DNA from: Methylobacterium ajmalii
GTDB lineage: Bacteria; Pseudomonadota; Alphaproteobacteria; Rhizobiales; Beijerinckiaceae
Direction: 5' to 3'
Length of the DNA stretch: 43,873 nucleotides
NCBI RefSeq assembly: GCF_016613415.1
Contig: NZ_JACWCT010000143.1
Span: 1 to 43,873, forward strand
A program made the translations under genes and the position numbers. The notes beneath the pieces were generated by a model. It saw only the letters and a program-made list of their open reading frames with translations. It was not told where the DNA came from and made no database searches. This document shows, piece after piece, positions 19,647 to 27,496 of the stretch; the first letter of the stretch is position 1, and every line of letters starts with the position of its first letter.

Positions 19647-20990
19647 GTGCCGCCCTCCCCGCCTGTCTCCGAGACCTCCGCCTCCGAGACCTCCACCTCC
19701 GAGAGTTCGACCCCCGAGACGCCTCTCCCCGAGGCCGGCGGCAAGCCCGGGCGCCGCGCCGGCTTCCTGGCCGGGTGCCGGCCCGCCACCCGCCGCATCC
19801 ACGCGCCGATCCTCGACCTCGCCGACTCGCGCGGCCACCTCAACCCGCGCGGCCTCGGCCGGGCCCGGGCCTTCTCGGATCTCGGCTCGCTCGGGCAGAG
19901 CAGCGTCGGGTTCGAGACGCTGGCCGACTACGCGGCCGCCGACGAGGCCGGCCGGGCGCCCTATGGCGGCGCCGAATACGGCATCGTCCAGTCGCCGGAG
20001 GCCGACGCGGTCGGCCGCAAGTTCGCGGCCCTGCATGGCGGGGCCGGCGCGGTCGTCTGCGCCTCGGGGCTCGCCGCCATCGCGACGGTGCTCGACGCCT
20101 TCGCGCCCAAGCTCGTCCTGATCCCGGACGGGATCTACTTCCCGGCCTGGCGCTACATGAGCGAGACCGGCCGGGCGGAGCTCCTGACCTACCCGGCGGG
20201 CGCCTCGGGCGCCGAGGTCGGCGCCCTGATCCGCGAGGCCGGCCGGCGCGCCGCGCCCGCCGACACGATGCTCTACCTCGAGGCGCCGGGCAGCGGCACG
20301 TTCGAAATTCCCGACATCGCTGGGATCGTCGAGGCTGCGGCACGGGCGGGCCTGCGCACCGTGATGGACAACACCTGGGCGAGCCACGTCCGCTTCCGGC
20401 CCCTCGACCACGGCATCGCGATCGCGATCCAGGCCACGACCAAGCACGAGGGCGGCTACGGCGACACGCCGAGCGGCATCGCGGTGGCCCGTCACGAGCC
20501 CGACCTCGCGCGCCTGCGCCGGCAGTTGCGGATCAGCGGCCACGGGGCGGTCTCGCCCCAGACCTGCACCCGCCTGTTTCACCGGGTCGACGGCACGCAG
20601 GCCCGGCTCGACCGGCATGCGGCGAGCGCCGCGACGCTGATGCAATGGTTCGAGGGCCAGGCCTTCGCCACCGACATCCTGAGCCCGGCGCGGCCGGCGA
20701 GCCCGTGGCACGCCCGCTTCACGCAGTATTTCGGCGCCGGCAACGGGCTGTTCACGGTGGTGTTCGACGAGGCGCTGCCCGCCGAGCGGGTCCACGCCTT
20801 CGTCGACGCGCTGCTGCTGTTTCGCGTGGCCGAGAGCTGGGGCGGCCACGTCTCGCTGGTGCTGCCGGTCCATCCGCGCCGCGACCCGGCGCTGCTGCCG
20901 AAGGGCGCGATGTTCCGCTTCCATGCCGGCCTCGAGGAGGCCGACGACCTCGTCGCCGACCTCGCACAGGCGGCGCGCGCGGCGTTCTAA
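19647..20990 (+). CDS. metC: Cystathionine beta-lyase / Cys-Met metabolism PLP enzyme
   Basis: 447 residues of the Cys/Met metabolism PLP family. The fold-type I features are YGGAEYGIVQSPEADAV, the PLP-phosphate region ASGLAAIATVLDAF, Asp241 in VMDNTWASHVRF (contacts the PLP ring nitrogen) and the Schiff-base Lys266 in AIQATTKHEGGYGDTPSG. Cystathionine beta-lyase cleaves cystathionine to homocysteine, pyruvate and ammonia; gamma-synthase or related lyase activity is an alternative. The GTG start at 19647 follows GGAG. The first 30 residues are a low-complexity Ser/Glu/Thr tail encoded by a 15-bp tandem repeat, absent from usual family members. The gene lies 74 bases after the YeeE gene, consistent with a sulfur-assimilation cluster. 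Confidence 0.88.
   Translation: MPPSPPVSETSASETSTSESSTPETPLPEAGGKPGRRAGFLAGCRPATRRIHAPILDLADSRGHLNPRGLGRARAFSDLGSLGQSSVGFETLADYAAADEAGRAPYGGAEYGIVQSPEADAVGRKFAALHGGAGAVVCASGLAAIATVLDAFAPKLVLIPDGIYFPAWRYMSETGRAELLTYPAGASGAEVGALIREAGRRAAPADTMLYLEAPGSGTFEIPDIAGIVEAAARAGLRTVMDNTWASHVRFRPLDHGIAIAIQATTKHEGGYGDTPSGIAVARHEPDLARLRRQLRISGHGAVSPQTCTRLFHRVDGTQARLDRHAASAATLMQWFEGQAFATDILSPARPASPWHARFTQYFGAGNGLFTVVFDEALPAERVHAFVDALLLFRVAESWGGHVSLVLPVHPRRDPALLPKGAMFRFHAGLEEADDLVADLAQAARAAF
19667..19733 (+). repeat. 15-bp tandem repeat in the 5' end of the lyase gene
   Basis: Units starting CTCCGAG or CCCCGAG occur at 19667, 19682, 19697, 19712 and 19727, exactly 15 bases apart. They code for SET/SE-type pentapeptides (SETSASETSTSESSTPET). 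Since 15 is a multiple of 3, gain or loss of units would change only the tail length. Confidence 0.85.
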
Positions 20991-20993
20991 AGC

Positions 20994-21089
20994 ATTTTCC
21001 GACGAAGTGGAAACCGGTTCGTTGCAGAAAGTGCGACAAAACAAAGACTTAGAGCGCTTCGCGATTGCAACGCGATCGTGAAGCGCTCT
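20994..21089. repeat. Rhizobiales-type extragenic palindromic element
   Basis: It begins AGCATTTTCCGACGAAGTGG and continues with GGAAACCGGTTCG, then GACAAAACAAAGACTTAGAG. It ends in the hairpin arms AGAGCGCTTC (21051-21060) and GAAGCGCTCT (21080-21089). This layout is familiar from dispersed intergenic elements of Rhizobiales. It sits directly after the lyase stop and overlaps the TAG of the convergent lipoprotein gene, and may act as a 3'-end or terminator structure for both. Confidence 0.7.
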
Positions 21090-21462
21090 AGCCCGGGTAG
21101 CCGTAGCGGGCGCGGGCGGCGGCGAGGAGGTGCAGCGCCTCGCCGTCGCGGCCGGCGGCGCAGGCCGCGGCGGCGTTGGCGAGGTCGGCCGAGAAGCGCT
21201 TGCCGACCGGGGCGTTGAGGTTGCCGGTGGCGACGTCGCTGTCGACGATGGTCTGGGTCCGGGCGATGGCCGGACCGCAGCCGGAGCCGGCGGGCAGGCC
21301 GGCGGCCGGCAGGGCCGCGACCGGGGCGACCGCGGCCACCGGCGGGGCGGCCGTCTTCGACTGGCAGGCGGCGAGGGCGAGAAGGGCCGCGAGGGCGAAC
21401 CCGGGCTTCAGCTGCGACACGGGTGAGGCTCCACCTTGAGGGCGCTGGGAGATTGCGCTCAT
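21088..21462 (-). CDS. Small lipoprotein, function unknown
   Basis: 124 residues starting at ATG 21462. A hydrophobic segment (LKPGFALAALLALAACQS) ends in a lipobox with the lipidated Cys near residue 33, then an Ala/Pro/Val-rich linker, and a compact C-terminal region with two further cysteines (SGCGPAIARTQTIVDSD and ANAAAACAAGRDGEALHLLA) that could form a disulfide. It is probably anchored in the outer or inner membrane facing the periplasm. I do not recognise the family beyond small Methylobacterium-type lipoproteins. The stop codon is contributed by the extragenic palindrome. Confidence 0.7.
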   Translation of the reverse strand: MSAISQRPQGGASPVSQLKPGFALAALLALAACQSKTAAPPVAAVAPVAALPAAGLPAGSGCGPAIARTQTIVDSDVATGNLNAPVGKRFSADLANAAAACAAGRDGEALHLLAAARARYGYPG

Positions 21463-21737
21463 GCGGCCGAGCTTGTGGCAAGCGCGGCCGGGGTGGTCAA
21501 TCGCGGGGGTGTATCCGCGGTGGGACGCGGCGGTTGCGGGAGGCCGGCGCATCGCCCGCACCCGTCGGGCAAGGCCGCGCGAGGGCATCCCCGCACCGCT
21601 GTACCGGTGGGAGGGCCAGCCGCTTCCTCGACGCTTCCGAGAACGAGGCAGCGCAACGGCACCAGTCCGGGCTTGCGGTCGGGGGTTGCGAAAAGCGACC
21701 GCCGCCGCTGGCCGCGCCCGCCGATGCCGGGCGGCCG

Positions 21738-21929
21738 TCAGTCGTAATCCAGCCCGACGGAGTGCTCGAACGCCGTGCCGCTGATTTTTTTCCCTTTGGG
21801 ATCCGAAACCGAGATATCGCGAAAACCGCGTCCCATCAGCTCCCGGACCTTGTCGAGCGCCTGCAGGTCGGTGCCGCAGGCGAAGGTCAGCGCACGGCCG
21901 GTCGGGTCGGTTCCTGTCACCTTGTACAC
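21738..21929 (-). CDS. Small hypothetical protein (63 aa)
   Basis: It starts at GTG 21929, preceded by AGGGAAC, and reads VYKVTGTDPTGRALTFACGT to begin with. The later KVRELMGRGFRDISVSDPKG and a short C-terminal tail suggest a beta-alpha-beta mini-domain. The composition is balanced and protein-like, unlike the Arg-rich open frame further upstream. No family recognised. It is followed on the same strand by nothing coding, and the 80-aa gene lies upstream at 22018-22260, so the two may share a transcript. Confidence 0.6.
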   Translation of the reverse strand: MYKVTGTDPTGRALTFACGTDLQALDKVRELMGRGFRDISVSDPKGKKISGTAFEHSVGLDYD

Positions 21930-22017
21930 GCTCGGTTCCCTGTTCGACGGCGAGCCTGGGGCAGCCCGGATGTGCCCGCTCGTCCGTCGCGTGTCGCCTG
22001 CCCGGCGGGGCCGACCC

Positions 22018-22260
22018 TCAGGCTCCCGGCGTCCAGTCGATCGTGGGCTTCTGCGACAGGATGCGCTCGAAGTAATCGGCCACCGCCTGCGCGCCGTTCG
22101 CATGCATCATGGCGACCGGGTGGGCAAGGTAGGCGCGGGCGAGGTCGAGGGGGATCTCGCCGGCCTGCAGCGCGCCCAGCACCGCGTCGATGAACGCGTC
22201 GTTGGCCTCGTTGAAGTCCGACGAGAGCTTCTTGCGATCGTTGAGCGCCTTGATCGGCAT
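22018..22260 (-). CDS. Small hypothetical protein (80 aa)
   Basis: It starts at ATG 22260 and begins MPIKALNDRKKLSSDFNEAN, followed by helical segments (DAFIDAVLGALQAGEIPLDL and AVADYFERILSQKPTIDW). It is an ordinary soluble, mainly helical protein without signal peptide or Cys. Codon use fits the rest of the chromosome. I recognise no domain. It lies 88 bases upstream of the 63-aa gene on the same strand. Confidence 0.65.
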   Translation of the reverse strand: MPIKALNDRKKLSSDFNEANDAFIDAVLGALQAGEIPLDLARAYLAHPVAMMHANGAQAVADYFERILSQKPTIDWTPGA

Positions 22261-22569
22261 CGTTCGGGTCCGTGATCTCGAGGGGGTGAGAGGCAGCGCG
22301 GCCGGCTCCGTCACGTCGGCGGTTGCTGCGGGAAGAGGCTCGGCGAGTCGTACCATGCCGTTCGAGGGACAGCGGCCGCCCGGCCGAGGAACGGCCTCGC
22401 CCCCGGTCGGCACATCCGTGACACCGTCCCGCCGGACGGCGATGCCGAAGCCGCTAGATTCCCGAGAAGAACGGCGCGCCTCGACGGAGGGACGTGGAAC
22501 GGGCATCCGCCACCAGTCTCGCACCTCCGAGGGGAACGACCAAGCCCGCTTTCCGCCCGACGTCGCGTT

Positions 22570-22640
22570 TCATACGGCTTCCGTTTGATCGTTCGGCGAT
22601 CGCTTCGCGATGCGGAAACCGGTTTCGCACGAGCGTGGGG
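22570..22640. repeat. Extragenic palindrome sharing GGAAACCGGTTNCG with 20994-21089
   Basis: The segment has ACGGCTTCCGTTTGATCGTT, the nested palindrome GATCGCTTCGCGATGCG, and GGAAACCGGTTTCGCACGAG. The GGAAACCGGTTNCG core also occurs in the element at 20994-21089, so both likely belong to the same dispersed intergenic family. Confidence 0.5.
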
Positions 22641-22817
22641 CGGCCGCGGCTCCGCCGCTCGGGCCGGTGACACGGCTTCGAGCCTCGGCAGCCGGCGTAT
22701 CCCCGCACACCCGCATCCGCAAGGGTCTGGTTGCGGGCAAGGCGGAGCTCCCCGCGAGGAACGCTCCTCAGACCGAACGTCGATCGGGAAGCCCTTGCAC
22801 GGATGACCGGCCTGCCG

Positions 22818-23055
22818 TCAGGCAGGCATCGCCCGCAACCTGGACCGCCCCGCAAGCGACGCCCGCTTGGGCCGCGCACGGGCGAGCAGGTCGCGGGCGG
22901 CGGCGTGGGCCTTCGGCAGCGGCACCACCTCGATACGCCCGGGGGTGGTTCGCCGGCCCGAACCGGCGCTGTCGCTGTAACTGTCACTATCATGGCCGGG
23001 CCATCGGCGCGAATTATCGTCGACCTTCAGAGCCGTTTCGGCCGATCGACATACT
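22818..23055 (-). pseudogene. Possible gene remnant without start codon
   Basis: On the minus strand a frame ending in TGA at 22820-22818 reads ETALKVDDNSRRWPGHDSDS, later GRIEVVPLPKAHAAARDLLA, with GC-rich third positions typical of real genes here. It has no usable ATG or GTG near its 5' end and is closed upstream by a stop inside the palindromic element. It could be the 3' end of a decayed gene cut by the repeat. The family is unrecognised and the call is weak. Confidence 0.25.
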
Positions 23056-23070
23056 CTATCCCACCGGCAA

Positions 23071-23214
23071 CCTCATCCTGAGGTCTTGGCGATCGGAGAT
23101 CGCACGCGAACAAAGATCGGATAACCTCGAAGGAGGGATCCAGAAATCTCAAAGTTCACTGGATCCCTCCTTCGAGGCTCAGCGATCTTCGATCGCCCGC
23201 ACTACTGGATGAGG
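23071..23214. repeat. 144-bp composite palindrome with a perfect 19-bp stem
   Basis: CCTCGAAGGAGGGATCCAG (23125-23143) and its exact reverse complement (23159-23177) flank a 15-base loop. Further out, CCTCATCC...GGCGATCGGAGATCGC on the left is mirrored by GATCTTCGATCGCC...GGATGAGG on the right, with about 17 extra bases in the left arm. It reads as two inverted copies of one extragenic repeat unit. Confidence 0.8.
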
Positions 23215-23696
23215 TGGAGGGCAGGATAGAAAATCCCCTCGCGATTGCGTCGCCGCAAGGCAAACAGGATCTCACTCCTCAGCACAGCGTCCGGTGCCTC
23301 GAAGCCCGGGACCGGCTGCCCGATGCGCCTCGAGACGCGATCCCGGTAATCATTTGGCAAGCATCAGCCCATAACCTCCCGAATTCATTCAACCGAAAAA
23401 TTGCCTGGATTGCATCACAAGCCCTGGGGCATTCGAAATATCTTGAGCTGTCGCGATGCCCGATAAGATACATCGAATTCCATGCTACGAGAACCCACGA
23501 TGAAGAGACCGAGGGTTCACGTTTCACTTGTAAGCGACGTCACTTCCACACAATCGAGATCGCGCCGATCGGCCGGGTCGAGGATCGGTCGGCGGTATTC
23601 GCACGTCCGGGCTCCGCTTTTTCCGTTGGCGCGACCGACGGCGACGATCCGCGCGAGGCAACCGCGCCTCGCCCCTGCGGCGGAGAGCATTGAGCG

Positions 23697-24434
23697 ATGA
23701 GGCGTTCCCGCGTGCCTGGCGCAGGCCTGGCGTCCTGGACCGAGATCGACACCGGCCCGATCCCCGGAGGCGGCGCCCTGCGGCTGGTGCGGCGCGACGA
23801 GGAGTTCCTGATCGCCGTCGACGGGATGGAGCTGATGGGCAGCCATCGCAGCGGCTCGGAGCGGGAGCTCGCGGACCTCGCCTGCGGTGCCTTGCGCGAC
23901 CATCCGGCGCCGCGGGTCCTCATCGGCGGGCTCGGCATGGGCTTCACCCTGCGGGCGGCGCTCGCGGTGCTCGGGCCGCAGGCCCGGGTGGTGGTGGCGG
24001 AGCTGGTGCCGGCAGTGGTGGCCTGGGCCCGCGGGCCACTGGCGCACGTCTTCGCCGGCTGCCTCGACGACCCGCGGGTCGAGATCCGGGAGGCCGACGT
24101 CAACCGGGTGATCCAGTCCGGGCCCGAGACCTGGGACGCCATCCTGCTCGATGTCGACAACGGCCCGCACAGCCTGGTCAGCCGGGCGAACGACCGGCTC
24201 TACGATTCCTGGGGCCTGAAGCGGGCGCGCTGGAGCCTGCGGCCCGGAGGGCTGCTCGGCGTGTGGTCCGGCTGCCCGGACCGCCAGTTCAAGGCGCGGC
24301 TGCAGCGCACCGGCTTTGCCGTGACGGAACACCGCATCCGCTCCGAGCGGCCGGGCCGGACGCCGCACGTGGTCTGGATCGCCGAGAAGCCCGCGGGGGA
24401 AACCATCGGGAGACCGGCCGCCCCGACCGAGTGA
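23697..24434 (+). CDS. Spermidine-synthase-like Rossmann-fold protein
   Basis: 245 residues with a class I SAM-binding/spermidine synthase fold. VLIGGLGMGFTLRAALAVLG is the glycine-rich cofactor loop, VVVAELVPAVVAWARGPL the acidic-residue strand, and AILLDVDNGPHSLVSR the region that holds the catalytic Asp in spermidine synthases. True spermidine synthases have an N-terminal beta-sheet domain and a gatekeeper loop. Here the N-terminal part is short, so the protein may be a methyltransferase or aminopropyltransferase relative of unknown substrate. ATG 23697 follows GGAG. Its neighbours (AraC regulator 103 bases downstream on the same strand) do not clarify its job. Confidence 0.8.
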   Translation: MRRSRVPGAGLASWTEIDTGPIPGGGALRLVRRDEEFLIAVDGMELMGSHRSGSERELADLACGALRDHPAPRVLIGGLGMGFTLRAALAVLGPQARVVVAELVPAVVAWARGPLAHVFAGCLDDPRVEIREADVNRVIQSGPETWDAILLDVDNGPHSLVSRANDRLYDSWGLKRARWSLRPGGLLGVWSGCPDRQFKARLQRTGFAVTEHRIRSERPGRTPHVVWIAEKPAGETIGRPAAPTE

Positions 24435-24537
24435 CGATCGCCGATTGACGGCGACCCGGCGCTCCCGCAACCCTCGGTGACGGGGCGCCGCGCGGGTTCG
24501 TCGCCTCCCGTCACGGCGACCCGCCGCGCCGGAGCGG

Positions 24538-25581
24538 ATGGGTGCCGGCGCGATGGCGGAGCAGGAGACCACGGATTTCGCGCTCGGGCGGCTCGCGGCC
24601 GAGCAGCAATTCGCGCTCTGGCACGACCTCGTGCGGCCGCTGTTCCGGGTCAGCCTCGAGGATGCGGAGGCCGCGGGGTCGTTCCAGGCCAACGTGCAGG
24701 CCGCCCCGATCGCCGACGCCCTGCTGACGACCTGCACCGCCCGGGCGCAGACCTTCGAGCGCGATCATGGCGACGTCCGCAGCTCCGGCTGGGACCACGT
24801 CGTGATCCAGCACTACGTCGCGGGCGGCTTCGAGGGCGCGTGCGGCGACCGGACGGTCGCGGTGACGGCCGGCGACGTCAACGTCCTCGACCTCAACCGC
24901 ACCCTGCGCACCCGGGCGACCGACTTCTCGAACCTGACCCTGATCCTGCCGCGCGACCGGCTGGCGATTGCCGGCACGCACGACCTGCACGGCCGGGCGC
25001 TCAGGGGCGGCGACGCGATCGCGGCGGTGATCGGCAGCCACCTGCGCAGCCTTTCGGCCCATGCCGGCGCGCTCACGCCGCGGGAGGCCGGCAGCGCCCT
25101 CGACGCGCTCTGCCTGCTGCTCGCCGGCAGCGACCTGCGGGAGGCCGACCCGCTGGTGCGAGCGGCGGCCTCCGCCAGCGCCCACGAGCGGATCTGCGCC
25201 CATATCGACCGCCACCTCGACGACCCGGACCTGACCCCCGCCGGCATCGCGGCGGCCTGCCGGGTGTCGCGGGCGACGCTCTACCGGCTGTTCGGCTTCG
25301 AGGGCGGCGTGATGGCCTACATCGCCGGGCGCCGGCTCGACCGCGCCTTCACGGCCCTGTGCCGGCCCGAGGCCGAGCGCACCAGCATCGCCGAGGTCGC
25401 CTATCGCAGCGGGTTCACCAGCGAGGCGCATTTCAGCCGCTCGTTCCGGAGCCGCTTCGCGATGGCGCCCCGGGAGGCCCGCCGCCGCGCCCGCGAGGGG
25501 CTGGCCCCGGCCCGGGTGGTCGCGGGCCTCGGGCCGAACGACTGGATCGGCACGATGCGGCGCCTGCGCGAGACGTTCTGA
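24538..25581 (+). CDS. AraC-family transcriptional regulator
   Basis: 347 residues. The N-terminal half (about 20-200) resembles the AraC_binding_2 type sensory domain, with FALWHDLVRPLFRV at its start and WDHVVIQHYVAGGFEG in the core. The C-terminal half (about 230-330) contains two helix-turn-helix units: LTPAGIAAACRVSRATLYRL and the typical SIAEVAYRSGFTSEAHFSRS followed by FRSRFAMAPREAR. It should bind DNA as a dimer in response to a small ligand. ATG 24538 has GGAG only 3 bases upstream; ATG 24553 is an alternative. The nearby spermidine-synthase-like gene is a possible target, but no operator is evident. Confidence 0.9.
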   Translation: MGAGAMAEQETTDFALGRLAAEQQFALWHDLVRPLFRVSLEDAEAAGSFQANVQAAPIADALLTTCTARAQTFERDHGDVRSSGWDHVVIQHYVAGGFEGACGDRTVAVTAGDVNVLDLNRTLRTRATDFSNLTLILPRDRLAIAGTHDLHGRALRGGDAIAAVIGSHLRSLSAHAGALTPREAGSALDALCLLLAGSDLREADPLVRAAASASAHERICAHIDRHLDDPDLTPAGIAAACRVSRATLYRLFGFEGGVMAYIAGRRLDRAFTALCRPEAERTSIAEVAYRSGFTSEAHFSRSFRSRFAMAPREARRRAREGLAPARVVAGLGPNDWIGTMRRLRETF

Positions 25582-25596
25582 ACGTCGTTCAACGGC

Positions 25597-25944
25597 TTAC
25601 GGCAGTGCGCCGATTTTCTCCTTGGCGCGGGTCATGGTGTCGTTGCAGGCATCCGCCTGGCCGGCGCGGTCCTGCTCGCGGGCCTTGGCGATCAGGGTCC
25701 GGGCTTCGGCGATGTGGCCGGCTTCGGGTTTCGTCGCCGGGTCGCTCGGCTGGCCGGGCGGCGGGGCCGGCAGGGCCTTCGGCGAGCCGGTCGTCGTCGG
25801 CACCTCACCGGTCACCCGGGCGGCGCCGGGGCTCTCGAGCCGGCGCTCGATCGTGGCGATCTGCTCGGCGCACGGCGTCGCGGACGCGGCGGTGGCGAGA
25901 AGCGGCACCAGGGCGGCCGCCCCGATCAGGATTGCGCGATTCAT
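25597..25944 (-). CDS. Small secreted hypothetical protein
   Basis: 115 residues from ATG 25944, which follows GAGGAGC. A signal peptide (AILIGAAALVPLLATAASA) is followed by TPCAEQIATIERRLESPGAA, a Pro/Thr-rich linker, and a C-terminal helix pair (AEARTLIAKAREQDRAGQAD and ACNDTMTRAKEKIG). The two cysteines may form one disulfide linking the helices. It is probably periplasmic. I know similar unnamed proteins from Methylobacteriaceae and Bradyrhizobiaceae but not their function. It converges on the AraC gene with 15 bases between the stops. Confidence 0.72.
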   Translation of the reverse strand: MNRAILIGAAALVPLLATAASATPCAEQIATIERRLESPGAARVTGEVPTTTGSPKALPAPPPGQPSDPATKPEAGHIAEARTLIAKAREQDRAGQADACNDTMTRAKEKIGALP

Positions 25945-26198
25945 CGGTGACGCTCCTCGTGCGGGTCCACCCCCTCGGGCGGCGCCGAGTTGCAACGGCG
26001 GACGGGCGCCGCGGTTCGGGCGCGCTCCCGCGGCGGCGATGTCGCAGGCCCGCCGCCGGCGGCGCGATCCGCGCCCGGCGCCGGATCTGGCGCTCGCCGG
26101 CACCCTGCCATTCCGGTCCGGCATGCCTCTCCCGGCCGCCCCCGTCTTACAGGTGAGCCTTCCCGTCCTTCGAGAGCTTTGAGCGGACTGAGAGCAGG

Positions 26199-27374
26199 AT
26201 GACGCATTCCCCGAGGCCGTCCGCCCAGGCATCGCTGCCGCTCCTCGTCGCCGTGACGATGACCGGGACGGTCGCCCTGCACATCTTCGTGCCGGCGCTG
26301 GCCGCCGCCGCGGCCGATCTCGGCACCACGCCGGTCGCCGCGCAGCTCACCATCACCCTCTACCTCGTCGGGCTCGCCTGCGGTCAGCTCGTCTACGGCC
26401 CGGTCTCGGACCGGTTCGGCCGCCGCCCGGTGCTGATCGCCGGGCTGTCGCTCTACCTCGCGGGGCTGCTCCTCGCGATTCCCGCCACCTCGATCGAGGT
26501 GCTGATCGTCGCCCGGGTGCTCCAGTCGCTCGGGGCTTGCGGCTCGCTGGTGCTCGGCCGGGCGATGGTGCGCGACGTCTCGACCCCCACCGACGCCGCC
26601 CGCAAGATCGCGATCCTCACTATGGCGATGACGCTGACGCCGGCGCTCGCCCCGGCGATCGGCGGTCTCGTGGCCGGTGCGTTCGGCTGGCGGGCGGTGT
26701 TCGTGGTGCTCGCCACGGTGGTGGCCGGCCTCGCCGCCCTGGTGGTGCGGACGCTGCCGGAGACGAACCGGCATCCGGTGGCTCTGCCCGGCATCGGCGC
26801 CGTGGCGGGGGGCTACCTGCGGCTCCTGCGCAACCCCGCCTACCGGGCCTACATGCTGGCCGGAGCCTGCGCCGGCACCAGCCTCTACGCCTTCCTGGCG
26901 GTGGCGCCGTTCCTCCTCGTCGACCGGCTCGGCCGCTCGTCGCAGGAGGTCGGGCTCGACTGCCTGATCGTGGTGGCCGGGATGGTGGCGGGCTCGGGCA
27001 TCGCCGGGCACCTCGCCGGCCGGATGCCGATCCGCCGCGCGGCCCGGATCGGCAACGGCATCTGCCTGGCCGCCGCCCTGGCGCTGCTCGCGATCGACCG
27101 GAGCGGCGCGCTCACGGTGACGACCCTGCTGGCGCCGCTGGTGCTCTATGCCGTCGGCATCGGCCTCCTCGGGCCGAACGCGGTGGCGGGGCTGATGAAC
27201 GTCGACCCCCATTCCGCCGGCTCGGCCTCGAGCCTCTACGGCTTCATGCAGATGGCGCTCGGCGCCCTGTTCACCCTCGCGGTCGCCACCTGGCACGACG
27301 GCTCGGCGATGCCGGTGGCGGTCACGCTTCTCGCCGCCTCGACGATCGCCGCCCTGGCGCTGCGGCGGGTGTAG
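26199..27374 (+). CDS. Bcr/CflA-family MFS drug efflux transporter
   Basis: 391 residues with about 12 transmembrane segments. The start VTMTGTVALHIFVPALAAAA and AQLTITLYLVGLACGQLVYG, then PVSDRFGRRPVLIAG (facilitator motif A) are characteristic of the Bcr/CflA drug:H+ antiporter group, as are ATTLPAL-type TMAMTLTPALAPAIGG and ETNRHP after helix 6. Members export bicyclomycin, chloramphenicol, sulfonamides or cysteine. The actual substrate cannot be inferred. It is monocistronic, with the CtrA boxes of the next gene starting 32 bases after its stop. Confidence 0.9.
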   Translation: MTHSPRPSAQASLPLLVAVTMTGTVALHIFVPALAAAAADLGTTPVAAQLTITLYLVGLACGQLVYGPVSDRFGRRPVLIAGLSLYLAGLLLAIPATSIEVLIVARVLQSLGACGSLVLGRAMVRDVSTPTDAARKIAILTMAMTLTPALAPAIGGLVAGAFGWRAVFVVLATVVAGLAALVVRTLPETNRHPVALPGIGAVAGGYLRLLRNPAYRAYMLAGACAGTSLYAFLAVAPFLLVDRLGRSSQEVGLDCLIVVAGMVAGSGIAGHLAGRMPIRRAARIGNGICLAAALALLAIDRSGALTVTTLLAPLVLYAVGIGLLGPNAVAGLMNVDPHSAGSASSLYGFMQMALGALFTLAVATWHDGSAMPVAVTLLAASTIAALALRRV

Positions 27375-27405
27375 CGCCGGGGCCGGGCGGGCCTGTGAAC
27401 AGACG

Positions 27406-27420
27406 TTAACCTTTCCTTAA
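27406..27420 (+). promoter_or_regulatory. CtrA box 1 (TTAA-N7-TTAA)
   Basis: TTAACCTTTCCTTAA is a perfect match to the full CtrA binding consensus of Alphaproteobacteria. It lies 77 bases before the peptidase start, in an AT-rich stretch of an otherwise GC-rich region. Confidence 0.75.
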
Positions 27421-27461
27421 CTCGACCGTTGCCCTGACGGACCCGGCGTGCGACCAACTCG

Positions 27462-27476
27462 TTAACGAGAGCTTAA
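27462..27476 (+). promoter_or_regulatory. CtrA box 2 (TTAA-N7-TTAA)
   Basis: TTAACGAGAGCTTAA is a second perfect CtrA consensus, 56 bases after the first and 21 bases before the ATG. Two exact copies in this GC-rich DNA are very unlikely by chance. The site this close to the start may act as a repressor site, or the transcript may begin within it. Confidence 0.75.
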
Positions 27477-27496
27477 CGGGTGCGGGTGCGGGTCGG

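Larger units (their letters stand above)
22261..23696. other. 1.4-kb gene-poor region with palindromic repeats
   Basis: I see no gene I can support here. The open frames are Arg/Pro/Ser-rich shadows. The region contains a repeat at about 22570-22640, a coding-like but startless minus-strand stretch (about 22818-23055), a large palindromic element (23071-23214), and a patch of clearly lower GC (about 23340-23560). This looks like an accumulation zone of extragenic elements and gene remnants. Confidence 0.5.

Noticed and set aside
22454..22993. 179-codon minus-strand frame
   Set aside because: It is Arg/Pro/Gly/Cys-rich with no conserved pattern and conflicts with the more coding-like neighbouring frame.
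23214..23693. 159-codon plus-strand frame in the gene desert
   Set aside because: It starts within the palindromic element, has no good ribosome site and no recognisable fold. Composition changes abruptly along it.
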